Shown: positions 1 through 6,542 of the stretch, piece by piece
Layout: each line of letters opens with the position of its first letter
Position numbering within the stretch: position 1 is the stretch's first letter
Assembly (NCBI GenBank): GCA_023461495.1
Contig: JAEYLA010000143.1
Coordinates: forward strand, 1-8,590
DNA from: Bacillota bacterium
Lineage (GTDB): Bacteria; Bacillota; Clostridia; Christensenellales; CAG-138
Length of the DNA stretch: 8,590 nt
Direction: 5' to 3'
Notes under the pieces: model-generated
Databases searched by the model: none
Told to the model about the DNA's origin: nothing
Seen by the model: only the letters and a program-made list of their open reading frames with translations
Program-made: the position numbers and the translations under genes

Positions 1-2048
1 TGGACGACCACAAAATAGAGGGCATGCTCACAGGAAGGCTGCTGCACTCCGCCAAGGCGAAAGCGAAGATCGTTTCCATCTCCGTTCCACCGTTGCCCGA
101 AGGGTACCTGACGGTGGATTACCGCGACGTGCCCGGCGTAAACCGTGTGGCGATCGTGCAGAACGATACGCCTGTGTTCGCGGAAGGCCAGGTGGAATAC
201 ATCGGCGACCCTATCCTGATGGTGGTGGGGCCGGATGAAAAAGAAGTGGAGCGCATCCTGCATGCCATCGTGGTGGAATATGAGGAACAGCAGCCGGTGC
301 TCGATATCCTCACATCGGACACGACGTTCTTCCACTACAATTATGGAAAAGGGGACGTGGACAAAGCGTTTGCGGAAGCGGACCGCGTCTATGAGGAAAC
401 ATTCAAGACCGGCTATCAGGAACAGGCGTATCTGGAACCGCAGGGCATCATCGCCTGGCCGCATGGGGATCGGATATCCGTGCGCGGGTCCATCCAGTGT
501 CCGTACTACGTGCATGGCGCAGTGGCGCTCGCCATGGATTACGAAAGGGAAAATGTACAGGTGATCCAGGATGTGACGGGCGGCGGCTTTGGCGGCAAGG
601 AGGATTTTCCTTCTATCCTTGGCTGCCAGGCGGCAGTGGCTGCAAAGAAGGCAGGCAAGCCTGTCAAGGTGATCTTCGACCGCAGAGAGGATATGGCATT
701 TACCTCCAAGCGGCATCCTTCCGCCTGCACCTACCGCGTATCCGTTAAGGACGGGCGCGTGACGGCTATGGATATTGAGGTGCTCTTCAACAGCGGTGCA
801 TACACCACGCTTTCCCCGGTGGTATTGCAGCGCGGGCTGATCTGCTCGAGCGGCGTATATAACGTTGAACACCTTCGCGTAGAAGGCAAGGCGATGAAGA
901 CCAACACCGTGCCCTGCGGCGCTTACCGCGGGTTTGGCGCGCCGCAGACGTTCTTTGCTGTGGAGATGATCATGGATCATATCGCGAAGGATTTGGGGCT
1001 GGAGTCGCTTGCGTTTAAGGAAGCGCATATGGTCAGGCAGGGAGATGTGACCTCCACCTCCGGCAAATATCATTTCCCCGTGCCCCTGCCGGAAATGATC
1101 GGGCGTCTGGATGAACTGACCGATTACCGGAACAAGCGCAGGGAGTATCAAAACCAGGCGGGGCGTTTCCGCCGCGGCATCGGCCTTTCGCTCTTTTTCC
1201 ATGGCTGCGGGTTTACCGGCAGCGGGGAACGGGATCATATCAAGGCCGTAACAAAGCTCCATAAAACCGCGGATGATAAGGTGGAGATACTCGCCAGCAA
1301 CTCGGACATCGGCCAGGGGCTCAAGACCACGTTCTCCAAGGTCGTCGCAGAGGCGTTGGGCATTCCCCTTGACGATGTGATTATCGAAAATCCGGATACG
1401 GACCGCGTGCCGGATTCCGGCCCCACGGTCGCCAGCCGTTCGCTGATGACGGTGGGCGAGCTGCTGCGCCGGGCGGCGGAAAAGCTGAAAAAAGAGTGGA
1501 AGCCGGGCGAGGAACAATGGGTGGAGGAACGCTTTGTGGAGCCGGACTTTGTGATTCCGTTCGATCTTGCCACATTCCACGGCGACGCTTACCCCACCTA
1601 TTCGTGGGCCGCGAATGTCGTGGAGGTGGAAGTGGATACGCTGACCGCCACCACAAAAATACTCGGCGCGTACGGCCTTTACGATGTGGGCGTTCCCATT
1701 GACCTCAACATCATCAAGGGGCAGATGGAGGGCGGCTATTTGCAGGGCCTGGGCTACGCCTCCATGGAGCAGATGGCATATGACAACACCGGCCGCATCC
1801 GCAACAACAGCTTCAGCGATTATATCATCCCTACCGCGGTGGACGTCCCCAAGCTGGTGGTGGAAATGGTGAATAACCCCTATACGCACGGGCCGTACGG
1901 CGCGAAGGGTGCCGGCGAGCTGCCGCTTGTGGGCGCGGCACCCGCATACTTGGAAGCTGTGGAGTGCGCGCTGGGAGAGAATTTATCCCATATTCCGTTT
2001 TCCATTGAAGATACCATGAACGTCTTACAGGGAGGGAAGCGCATATGA
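1..2048 (+). CDS. xdhA: Xanthine dehydrogenase-type molybdopterin-binding subunit (5' partial)
   Basis: Large catalytic subunit of a xanthine dehydrogenase-family molybdenum hydroxylase, which hydroxylates purines such as hypoxanthine and xanthine at the Mo centre. The reading frame is open to the window edge (first whole codon at 3), and the residues before the first ATG at 24 (DDHKIEG) fit the family, so that ATG is internal. About 681 residues are visible against roughly 750-770 usual, so some tens of N-terminal residues lie outside. Counting from ATG 24: a QE-x-YLE segment near residue 132; the Mo-cofactor loop GGGFGGKE at 186-193 with Glu193; YRGFG with Arg302; a GQG loop around Gln431; and GAKGAGELP with the expected catalytic Glu632. 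Glu193 and Arg302 match the positions that bind purine in bovine xanthine oxidoreductase (Glu802, Arg880), which favours a purine substrate over an aldehyde. The stop overlaps the start of the 2Fe-2S gene. In purine-fermenting anaerobes the enzyme may also run from urate to xanthine; direction cannot be read here. Confidence 0.93.
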   Translation, partial: DDHKIEGMLTGRLLHSAKAKAKIVSISVPPLPEGYLTVDYRDVPGVNRVAIVQNDTPVFAEGQVEYIGDPILMVVGPDEKEVERILHAIVVEYEEQQPVLDILTSDTTFFHYNYGKGDVDKAFAEADRVYEETFKTGYQEQAYLEPQGIIAWPHGDRISVRGSIQCPYYVHGAVALAMDYERENVQVIQDVTGGGFGGKEDFPSILGCQAAVAAKKAGKPVKVIFDRREDMAFTSKRHPSACTYRVSVKDGRVTAMDIEVLFNSGAYTTLSPVVLQRGLICSSGVYNVEHLRVEGKAMKTNTVPCGAYRGFGAPQTFFAVEMIMDHIAKDLGLESLAFKEAHMVRQGDVTSTSGKYHFPVPLPEMIGRLDELTDYRNKRREYQNQAGRFRRGIGLSLFFHGCGFTGSGERDHIKAVTKLHKTADDKVEILASNSDIGQGLKTTFSKVVAEALGIPLDDVIIENPDTDRVPDSGPTVASRSLMTVGELLRRAAEKLKKEWKPGEEQWVEERFVEPDFVIPFDLATFHGDAYPTYSWAANVVEVEVDTLTATTKILGAYGLYDVGVPIDLNIIKGQMEGGYLQGLGYASMEQMAYDNTGRIRNNSFSDYIIPTAVDVPKLVVEMVNNPYTHGPYGAKGAGELPLVGAAPAYLEAVECALGENLSHIPFSIEDTMNVLQGGKRI
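2031..2036 (+). promoter_or_regulatory. Ribosome binding site of the 2Fe-2S subunit gene
   Basis: GGAGGG lies 8 nt before the ATG at 2045, inside the 3' end of the molybdopterin-subunit gene. It fixes the start that gives the 4-nt ATGA overlap. Confidence 0.8.
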
Positions 2049-2512
2049 TTCGGTTTATGTTGAATGGGCAGGAAGTCGTCTCCAAAGCGAAAGCGAGCGA
2101 AAGGCTGCTGGACGTATTGCGTTCGGAATTTTCCAGCACCGGCGTCAAATGCGGCTGCAAGGAAGGCGAATGCGGCGCGTGCTCCGTCATACTAGATGGT
2201 CAGCTTGCAAACTCCTGCATGGTGGCAATGGGCAGTATCGCGGGCAGTGAGGTCGTGACAATCGAGGGGTATGCAAAAACAGAGCGCTTTCAGGTGCTCG
2301 ACCGCGCCTACGCTTCTGTCAGCGCGGTGCAGTGCGGATTCTGTATCCCGGGCATGGTGTTGGCCTCAGAATGTATCCTGAATAAAAATCCCAACCCCAC
2401 CGAGGAAGAAATCCGGGACGGCATCTCCGGCAACCTCTGCCGCTGCACGGGTTACAACGCCATTGTAGAAGCGATCAAAACCGCCGCAAAGGAGGGCAAC
2501 GGATTATGGTAA
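2045..2512 (+). CDS. xdhC: Xanthine dehydrogenase-type 2Fe-2S subunit
   Basis: Small electron-transfer subunit (155 aa, normal for the family) carrying two [2Fe-2S] clusters that pass electrons from the Mo centre to FAD. The N-terminal plant-ferredoxin-like domain binds the first cluster through Cys38, Cys43, Cys46 and Cys58 (GCKEGECGAC, then SC). The C-terminal helical domain binds the second through Cys97 and Cys100 (QCGFC) and Cys132 and Cys134 (CRCTGY). An additional Cys36 sits two residues before the first ligand. The start overlaps the upstream stop by 4 nt (ATGA) and the end overlaps the FAD-subunit gene by 7 nt, implying translational coupling in one operon. The symbol follows E. coli usage, in which XdhC is the iron-sulfur subunit; it is not the XdhC maturation chaperone of other bacteria. 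Identity of the fold is certain; the exact substrate rests on the large subunit. Confidence 0.95.
   Translation: MIRFMLNGQEVVSKAKASERLLDVLRSEFSSTGVKCGCKEGECGACSVILDGQLANSCMVAMGSIAGSEVVTIEGYAKTERFQVLDRAYASVSAVQCGFCIPGMVLASECILNKNPNPTEEEIRDGISGNLCRCTGYNAIVEAIKTAAKEGNGLW
2491..2496 (+). promoter_or_regulatory. Ribosome binding site of the FAD subunit gene
   Basis: GGAGGG preceded by AAA, 9 nt before the ATG at 2506 and inside the end of the 2Fe-2S gene. It supports the overlapping start over any later in-frame ATG. Confidence 0.8.
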
Positions 2513-3324
2513 ACGGATATGTACCAGCAACCCTACGTGAAGCGCTCGAACTCCGGGCAAAAGAGGCCGTAACACCTTATGCGGGCGGCACGGATCTGAT
2601 GCTCGATGCGGACGAGGATGCAAGCTACCTGTTCCTGAATAAGCTCACAGAATTGAAGCAGATCACCGTATCGGGTGGTTATGTACACATCGGCGCGGCC
2701 TGTACTTATACGCAGGTAGTGGAAAGCCCGCTTGTGCCGGAGCTTTTGCGCCGGGCAATTTCTGAAATCGCGGCCCCGGCCATCCGCAACCTTGGCACGC
2801 TGGGCGGAAACCTCTGCAACGCTTCCCCCAAGGCGGATGGCGCGCTGGCCCTGTTTGCCGCAAATGCAAAGGTAACCTTAAGCAGCAAAGACGGAGAGCG
2901 CACCCTCCCCATACGGGAGTTTTACTTAGGGCGTAACAAAACCGTATTGCAATCAAACGAACTGCTTACGGAGATACTGCTGCCGGATCACGGGCTTGAA
3001 AACTACTATTTCAAAAAGATCGGCGCGCGCAACGCGCTTGCAATCTCCCGCGTGGCGTTCGCTGGCGTCATGCAAATAGAAGGCGGCACCATCCGCGCAT
3101 GCACCGCCGCTTTTGGCGCGGTGATGGACGTCACGCTGGTACGCCCTGAAGTCGATGCGATGCTCACGGGGAAAACCATAGCGGAAGCGAAAACAATCAG
3201 AGAAGAATACCTGAAGCGTTACGAGCAGGAAATCAAGCCCATCCGCGGCAGGGTTTCTGCCGAATACCGCAAGACGGTCTGCATGAACTTGCTCAAAGAT
3301 TTTTTAGAGGCAAACGGGGTATAG
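2506..3324 (+). CDS. xdhB: Xanthine dehydrogenase-type FAD-binding subunit
   Basis: Medium subunit (272 aa; family usually about 280-300) of the molybdenum hydroxylase. It carries FAD in a PCMH-type domain and hands electrons to NAD+ or another acceptor. The FAD signatures are clear: AGGTDL at residues 26-31, the IGAACTYTQV strand-turn, and IRNLGTLGGNLCNAS at 93-107, the pyrophosphate-binding loop typical of the family. The C-terminal CO-dehydrogenase-flavoprotein-like domain ends in the expected RGRVSAEYRKT stretch. No insertion that could hold an extra 4Fe-4S cluster, as in 4-hydroxybenzoyl-CoA reductase, is seen. It is the last gene of the + strand operon; Mo, FeS, FAD order differs from E. 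coli xdhABC, where FAD precedes FeS. Symbol by E. coli usage. Confidence 0.93.
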   Translation: MVNGYVPATLREALELRAKEAVTPYAGGTDLMLDADEDASYLFLNKLTELKQITVSGGYVHIGAACTYTQVVESPLVPELLRRAISEIAAPAIRNLGTLGGNLCNASPKADGALALFAANAKVTLSSKDGERTLPIREFYLGRNKTVLQSNELLTEILLPDHGLENYYFKKIGARNALAISRVAFAGVMQIEGGTIRACTAAFGAVMDVTLVRPEVDAMLTGKTIAEAKTIREEYLKRYEQEIKPIRGRVSAEYRKTVCMNLLKDFLEANGV

Positions 3325-3432
3325 CGTGTCGATAGGTAAATTGAATTGCTCTGCCAGTTGTGCCAGTGCCTCATATGGTTTCAGTTCAGTAAAAGTTCCT
3401 ACTATCCCATTTGGGGATGCGCAAAGTATCTC
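3304..3432 (-). other. Unassigned short open frame in the convergent intergenic region, possible gene remnant
   Basis: The gap between the FAD-subunit stop (3324) and the terminator (3451) has no conventional gene. On the minus strand an open frame of 42 codons runs between a TGA (3433-3435) and a TAA (3304-3306). Its middle part reads like ordinary protein (GTFTELKPYEALAQLAEQFN then LPIDT), with an amphipathic helix-like pattern. It has no ATG, GTG or TTG start in frame and no ribosome binding site, and it runs 21 nt into the coding end of the FAD gene. Just upstream, another minus-strand frame (LTEVRDTLRIPKWDSRNFY, then stop) also looks protein-like, so a decayed, frameshifted gene end is possible. 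I do not recognise the family. It may be chance. Confidence 0.25.
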
Positions 3433-3450
3433 TCACTTCCGTCAGACGTG

Positions 3451-3485
3451 AAAAAGGGCAGGACCGCAAGTGATCCTGCCCTTTT
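3451..3485. terminator. Bidirectional intrinsic terminator between convergent operons
   Basis: A perfect 12-bp inverted repeat, AAAAGGGCAGGA (3452-3463) and TCCTGCCCTTTT (3474-3485), encloses a 10-nt loop. Read on the minus strand it begins 10 nt after the BMP gene stop and ends in five U residues. Read on the plus strand it ends in UUUUG and is the only strong terminator after the xanthine dehydrogenase operon. The GC-rich core with A/T flanks on both sides suits shared use. Confidence 0.88.
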
Positions 3486-3495
3486 GTAACAATTG

Positions 3496-4707
3496 TTACT
3501 TGCTGATGAAGATACCGGGGATGATGTAGTTCCAACTGGGCGCGCTCTGCGGCTCGATAAACTCTTCGCCTGCGGCCAGGTTGATCTCAACAGGCTTGCC
3601 GTCATAGTCCTCGCCCACACCCTGCAGGGGGCCGACGAATATTTTCAGTTCCCCCGAAATCAGCTTTGCACGGGCTTCTTCGATGGCTTCCTTTGTTCCC
3701 TCGGCAATGATGGCTTCATTGAGTTTGGAAATATTTACAACGCCTTCCGCCAGACCACCCGAGAAATCGGCAGGAATTGGCTCGCCTGCAACAGCGGCCT
3801 GAACCGCCATTGTAAGGAATACGCTCCAATCCCATATGGCGGAGGTAAGGGATGCCTTGGGAGCCGCCTGGATCATATTGGAGTTATACCCGACTGCCCA
3901 GACACCGTTCGCTTCGGCAGTGGTCTGCGTGGCGGTGGAATCCGGATTCTGGCCAATCACGTCACATCCATTGTCGATTAGCGCCTTGGCGACCTGTCCT
4001 TCCCGGGTTGGGTCATTCCAGCTGTTCGTGTACATGACCTGCATGGTCACATCAGGATTGACGCTCTTTGCGCCAAGATAGAAGCCGGTAAAGCCGCTGA
4101 TATCCTCGGCATACGGGAACGCGCCCACGAAGCCAAGTTTATTGGTCTTTGTTTTGAGGCCCGCTGCGATACCCGCAAGGTAACGGGCTTCAAATATCTT
4201 GCCGAAATAGTTGTGCATATTGGGGAGGCCGCTGCCTGCCGCCTGATAGCCGCTGGCATGGCAGAATTCGATATCCGGATTCTCCGCGGCAGCCGCCAGC
4301 ACATAGGGTTCATGGCCAAAGCTGGTTGAAAATATGATGTTGCAGCCTGCATCGATCAGTTCGCGAAGGGCCGCATCGGTATCCGAGCCCTCGGGAATGT
4401 TGAATTTGTTGATAATCTGGTCATCGCGCAGGCCCAGATTCTGCTGCATCTTTTTCGTACCCAGATCGTGGTTGTAGGTGTAACCGCCGTCGCTCGGGTC
4501 AGCAATGTGTACGAAGCCTACCTTAATGGTTTCCATTGTAAGCCCATTTTCAGCGCTCGCCTCGGGCGTGGACGCTGCGGGTGTGGAGGGTGCGGTGGCG
4601 GCTGCCGCCGGAGGCTGTGTCGCAGCCGGGATGGCCGCAGGCGCCGCGCAGGCTGCCGCGCTCGCAAACAGCACAAGCGCCAGGGCAAATGCGATCAGTT
4701 TCTTCAT
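3496..4707 (-). CDS. BMP-family (PnrA-like) substrate-binding lipoprotein, probable purine binder
   Basis: Extracytoplasmic substrate-binding component of an ABC importer of the basic membrane protein family (Bmp/PnrA/Med type), 403 aa. The N-terminus is a lipoprotein signal: MKK, a hydrophobic stretch (residues 4-19), then AAAC with Cys20 as the likely lipidated residue. The lipobox is slightly atypical, with Ala rather than Leu at -3. A flexible Ala/Pro/Thr-rich linker follows (21-54), then the two-lobed binding domain. It shows the subgroup pattern DGGYTYNHDLG (73-83), SFGHEPY (129-135), the FCHASGY strand (148-154), NSWNDPT (228-234), and GQNPDSTATQ then WAVGYNSNM (252-278). Family members bind purine nucleosides or free purines, and the adjacent deaminases point to adenine or a related base; that is inference. 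Starts at ATG 4707, 81 nt after the upstream deaminase stop, and ends just before a terminator, so the ATPase and permeases are not in this operon downstream. Confidence 0.9.
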   Translation of the reverse strand: MKKLIAFALALVLFASAAACAAPAAIPAATQPPAAAATAPSTPAASTPEASAENGLTMETIKVGFVHIADPSDGGYTYNHDLGTKKMQQNLGLRDDQIINKFNIPEGSDTDAALRELIDAGCNIIFSTSFGHEPYVLAAAAENPDIEFCHASGYQAAGSGLPNMHNYFGKIFEARYLAGIAAGLKTKTNKLGFVGAFPYAEDISGFTGFYLGAKSVNPDVTMQVMYTNSWNDPTREGQVAKALIDNGCDVIGQNPDSTATQTTAEANGVWAVGYNSNMIQAAPKASLTSAIWDWSVFLTMAVQAAVAGEPIPADFSGGLAEGVVNISKLNEAIIAEGTKEAIEEARAKLISGELKIFVGPLQGVGEDYDGKPVEINLAAGEEFIEPQSAPSWNYIIPGIFISK

Positions 4708-4714
4708 GCGTTTT

Positions 4715-4719
4715 CCTCT
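4715..4719 (-). promoter_or_regulatory. Ribosome binding site of the BMP gene
   Basis: On the minus strand AGAGG lies 7 nt before the ATG at 4707, embedded in a purine-rich stretch. It fixes the start that gives the proper lipoprotein signal peptide. Confidence 0.75.
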
Positions 4720-4748
4720 CTTTCTTTCGTACCGATAACATATTTACA

Positions 4749-4778
4749 CATCCAATGGATTGGATGCGGCAACCGCAT
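4749..4778 (-). repeat. Overlapping inverted repeats between deaminase and BMP genes
   Basis: Two inverted repeats sit in the 81-nt gap. CATCCAAT (4749-4756) pairs with ATTGGATG (4759-4766) around a 2-nt centre, and ATGCGG (4764-4769) pairs with CCGCAT (4773-4778) around a 3-nt loop. They share bases 4764-4766, so they cannot form fully at once. No U-run follows on the minus strand, so this is not a standard terminator. It may be an mRNA-processing or stability element that lets the BMP gene be expressed at a different level, or an operator. Confidence 0.4.
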
Positions 4779-4788
4779 TCGCTAAAAT

Positions 4789-6519
4789 TCAAATCTCTAT
4801 ATCAATAAATTCAAACTTTGTCACATCGAATAATCCCTGGTCAGTCAGCTTCAGTTCGGGTATCACCGCGAGGGACATAAAGCAAAGCGTCATGATGGGC
4901 TCTATATTCGGGTTGATTTCCAACGTGGCATGCGCTTCCTTGTGAAGTGTATTGAGCCGCTCCATCACCCATTCGCCGCTTTGGTCGCTCATAATGCCGC
5001 CCAGGGGCATGGGCATGCAATCGAGTACAGCGCCTTCCTTTGCAAGCACGATGCCGCCGCCCTGCGCAATCAGCTGCTCCACGGCAAACGCCATATCCGT
5101 ATCGTTCGTACCCACTACGATAATGTTGTGCGAGTCGTGCGCAATGGATAAGGCTACTGCGCCGCGGCGGATGCCGTAGCCGCGCAGCAGGGCAAGCGCA
5201 ACATTGCCCGTACAGGTATGGCGCTCTACCACCGCAATCTTTACGATATCCGCGTTGGGATCATACACAAATTCGCTGTTCTCATCCCGCTGCACCGTTG
5301 CGGTGCCTTTGCCCGTTACAACGCTGCCCGGTATGACGTCGATTACATATACCTTATCGCCCGAAAGCTTGAGACGCAGTTTTTCCGCGCTGAAATCCTT
5401 CACATGGAAGCTGGCGCGCACCGGGGTATCGTCGTGCCGATGTACGGGCGGAAGGTATTTCCCGCCTTGCGCGACCAGCTCACCCTCAATGAACACCTGA
5501 TTGACATGGAAGCCCTGCAGATCGTCCACCAGTATGATGTCGGCGCGCAGGCCCGGCGCGATCGCACCCCTGTCATTGAGGCCGTAGCATTCCGCGGCAT
5601 TGAGGCTTGCGATCCGTATGGCCGTCATCGGATCCAGTCCTTCCTCAACGCAAATGCGCAGATGATCGTCAAGATGTCCGAGCTCCAATATCGTCTTGGG
5701 TTGGCGGTCATCCGAGCACAGCAGGCAGCGGCGGCTGTTCTCTGGCGTTACCCCTTTTATCAGGTTCCTTAGATCGTGGCAGGCGGAGCCCTGCCGCAGC
5801 ATCACGTACATGCCGCGCGAAATCCGCTCCTGCAGATCATCCGCAGTGGCGCATTCATGATCGGTGTGTATCAGGGGGAACGCATAGGCGTTCAAATTCT
5901 TGCCCGCCACACCGGGGCTATGCCCGTCGATCAGCTTCCGGTGCGTCTTTGCAAGCAGCAGCTTATCCAGAACATCCTCCGTCCCATGGATAACGCCCGG
6001 AAAGTCCATGAATTCACCGAGGCCGAGTATTCCTTCCTGTCCAATTACGGCTTCCATGTCCTTCGCTTTGATCACCGCGCCGGCGTTTTCAAACGGCGTT
6101 GCTGGCACGCACGAGGGAAGCATGAACCGGATATCGAGAGCCGTGTTTTTTGAAGCGTCCATCATGTATTTCAGCCCCGCAAGGCCGCATACGTTCACGA
6201 TCTCATGCGGGTCTGCGATGATTGTGGTCCCGCCGCAGGGCACGAGCATCCTTCCCAACTCTTCGGGGCTGACATAGGCGGATTCGATATGGATGTGGCT
6301 ATCGATAAAGCCAGGCAACGCATACTGTCCTTTGGCATCAATCACAACACGGCCCTCATACGCGCCGATGCCGGCAATCAGCCCATCGCTGATGGCAATG
6401 TTGCCCTCTATAAAGCAACCCGAATATACGTCCGCGATACGGCAGTTCTGAATGACGACATCCGCCGGGATACGCCCTGCAGCAACATCAATGCCCTTTT
6501 TCAGAATGCTTTTTTTCAT
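4789..6519 (-). CDS. ade: Adenine deaminase (canonical)
   Basis: Cytosolic metal-dependent amidohydrolase that converts adenine to hypoxanthine plus ammonia (EC 3.5.4.2); 576 aa from ATG 6519, near the length of E. coli Ade. The composite N-terminal domain leads into a TIM barrel with all expected family motifs: HIHIES with His75 and His77, DPHE at 103-106, GLGEF with Glu169, DGHSPG with His200, DHE at 220-222, and SDD with Asp270 and Asp271 followed by GHLDDH. The adenine-deaminase-specific C-terminal domain carries AHDSHN (HDSHN at 461-465) and the PLGGIMSD stretch. The ATG at 6540 would add seven residues but has no ribosome site; ATG 6519 has GGAGGAAAGG before it. It lies 23 nt downstream of a divergent paralog and upstream of the BMP gene in one operon. 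Its product, hypoxanthine, is the substrate of the convergent xanthine dehydrogenase. Confidence 0.95.
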   Translation of the reverse strand: MKKSILKKGIDVAAGRIPADVVIQNCRIADVYSGCFIEGNIAISDGLIAGIGAYEGRVVIDAKGQYALPGFIDSHIHIESAYVSPEELGRMLVPCGGTTIIADPHEIVNVCGLAGLKYMMDASKNTALDIRFMLPSCVPATPFENAGAVIKAKDMEAVIGQEGILGLGEFMDFPGVIHGTEDVLDKLLLAKTHRKLIDGHSPGVAGKNLNAYAFPLIHTDHECATADDLQERISRGMYVMLRQGSACHDLRNLIKGVTPENSRRCLLCSDDRQPKTILELGHLDDHLRICVEEGLDPMTAIRIASLNAAECYGLNDRGAIAPGLRADIILVDDLQGFHVNQVFIEGELVAQGGKYLPPVHRHDDTPVRASFHVKDFSAEKLRLKLSGDKVYVIDVIPGSVVTGKGTATVQRDENSEFVYDPNADIVKIAVVERHTCTGNVALALLRGYGIRRGAVALSIAHDSHNIIVVGTNDTDMAFAVEQLIAQGGGIVLAKEGAVLDCMPMPLGGIMSDQSGEWVMERLNTLHKEAHATLEINPNIEPIMTLCFMSLAVIPELKLTDQGLFDVTKFEFIDIEI

Positions 6520-6525
6520 GGCCTG

Positions 6526-6535
6526 CCTTTCCTCC
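6526..6535 (-). promoter_or_regulatory. Ribosome binding site choosing ATG 6519 for the canonical adenine deaminase
   Basis: On the minus strand GGAGGAAAGG precedes ATG 6519; AAAGG is 6 nt and GGAGG 11 nt from it. The in-frame ATG at 6540 is upstream of this motif and has only an A/T-rich sequence before it, so the shorter protein is preferred. Confidence 0.75.
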
Positions 6536-6542
6536 CCCATAT

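Noticed and set aside
3328..3450. Plus-strand open frame starting at GTG after the FAD-subunit gene
   Set aside because: It is short (about 41 codons), has no ribosome site, and its Ser/Cys-rich translation does not resemble a known protein.
3493..3981. Long plus-strand open frame opposite the BMP gene
   Set aside because: It starts in the terminator and stop region of the BMP gene, shows no recognisable motif, and is antisense to a clear lipoprotein gene.
4708..4788. Separate promoter for the BMP gene
   Set aside because: Only weak matches such as TTGCCG or TTGGAT with poor -10 partners or spacing were seen, so none is annotated.
5218..5772. Long plus-strand open frame opposite the canonical adenine deaminase
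   Set aside because: It is antisense to a gene with all catalytic motifs, has no family-like motif or ribosome site, and is the expected shadow of GC-rich coding sequence.
6520..6540. ATG 6540 as the start of the canonical adenine deaminase
   Set aside because: No Shine-Dalgarno sequence precedes it, while the purine-rich GGAGGAAAGG lies between it and the better ATG at 6519.
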